From DASSJT01 sp035691065 (lineage in GTDB: Bacteria > Actinomycetota > Actinomycetes > Actinomycetales > Dermatophilaceae): DNA of 13,446 bases. Position 1 is the stretch's first letter. Each line of letters starts with the position of its first letter. Below are positions 13,123-13,446 of this stretch, in pieces. The notes below the pieces were generated by a model. That model was not told the origin of the DNA, did not search any database, and saw only the letters and a list, made by a program, of their open reading frames with translations. The stretch is taken from positions 1 to 13,446 of the forward strand of contig DASSJT010000267.1 in assembly GCA_035691065.1 (NCBI GenBank), in the 5' to 3' direction. Made by a program: the position numbers and the translations under genes.

Positions 13123-13446
13123 ATGAGCATCCTGGTTCTGGGCGGCACCGCCTGGCTCGGCGGCCACGTTGCCCTGGCCGGCCTCGCCGCCGGTCACGAC
13201 GTCACCTGCCTGGCGCGCGGCGAGAGCGGCTCGGTTCCGGACGGCGCCCGGCTGGTGCTCGGCGACCGCACGACCAGCGAGGGGTATGCCGGCCTGTCGC
13301 CGACGCAGGAATGGGACCTGGTCGTCGACGTGAGCCGGCAGCCCGGCCAGGTGCGCACCGCCCTTGAGGCGCTCTGCAGCCGGACGCGGAGCTGGGTGTT
13401 CGTCTCCTCGGGGTCGGTCTACGCCGACCACTCGAAACCCGGCGAC
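13123..13446 (+). CDS. NAD-dependent epimerase/dehydratase family protein (partial, 3' truncated)
   Basis: The frame from ATG 13123 is open to the end of the window (108 codons). It begins MSILVLGGTAWLGGHV, an extended short-chain dehydrogenase Rossmann start with GGTxxLGxH. WDLVVDVS (about 64-71) and WVFVSSGSVYAD (about 90-101, with SSGSVY as the strand before the active-site region) also fit extended SDR sugar epimerases and reductases. The catalytic YxxxK lies beyond the window. The gene diverges from the metallophosphoesterase with 103 bp between start codons. It contains one GTATGCCG octamer. Confidence 0.88.
   Translation, partial: MSILVLGGTAWLGGHVALAGLAAGHDVTCLARGESGSVPDGARLVLGDRTTSEGYAGLSPTQEWDLVVDVSRQPGQVRTALEALCSRTRSWVFVSSGSVYADHSKPGD

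Noticed and set aside
13020..13148. N-terminal extension of the metallophosphoesterase to 13148
   Set aside because: The extra 43 residues are Arg-rich and unlike the family, and they would overlap the divergent epimerase start and its promoter.
1..13446. tRNA, rRNA, CRISPR array, insertion sequence or transposase
   Set aside because: No cloverleaf-like sequence, regularly spaced long repeats, transposase reading frames or terminal inverted repeats were recognised.

Overview
The window is a high-GC (roughly 70% by eye) actinobacterial chromosome segment starting at the replication origin. The left 5 kb shows the classical actinobacterial order: end of dnaA, oriC with TTGTCCACA/TTATCCACA boxes, dnaN, gnd (6-phosphogluconate dehydrogenase), recF and dciA (DUF721). 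This order and the protein sequences suit Micrococcales, possibly Intrasporangiaceae; the family placement is inference. gyrB and gyrA, which normally follow dciA, are absent from the remaining 8.4 kb.

Region 1 (1-5027, all + strand): dnaA C-terminus, an 867-bp origin, then dnaN, gnd, recF and dciA, the last three tightly packed (19-bp gap, then 8-bp overlap). Region 2 (5028-6284): a Crp/Fnr-type regulator on the minus strand, divergent from a 63-aa His/Cys-rich small protein whose stop codon lies inside a perfect 11-bp terminator stem, followed by a 29-bp tandem duplication.

Region 3 (6285-12050, all - strand): a four-gene operon transcribed right to left, in which every junction is a 4-bp ATGA stop/start overlap. 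It encodes a soluble GAF-GAF-histidine kinase-REC-REC hybrid (897 aa), a single-domain response regulator (126 aa), a REC-class III nucleotide cyclase (376 aa) and a PreATP-grasp/ATP-grasp peptide ligase related to the pheganomycin ligase PGM1 (523 aa). No protein of the operon carries a DNA-binding domain, so phosphorylation appears to be wired to a second messenger and a ligase. The nearby Crp-like protein could be the cyclic-nucleotide reader (inference). Region 4 (12204-13446): a metallophosphoesterase (-) divergent from the start of an NAD-dependent epimerase (+) that runs off the window.

The strongest unexplained signal is sequence-wide: the octamer GTATGCCG occurs 12 times on the two strands, about 0.5 being expected from base composition. 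Every GTATG pentamer in the window is extended to GTATGCCG. Copies lie in coding DNA in more than one reading frame, in intergenic DNA and in the origin, so codon usage alone does not explain them. The second most interesting item is the kinase-regulator-cyclase-ligase operon.
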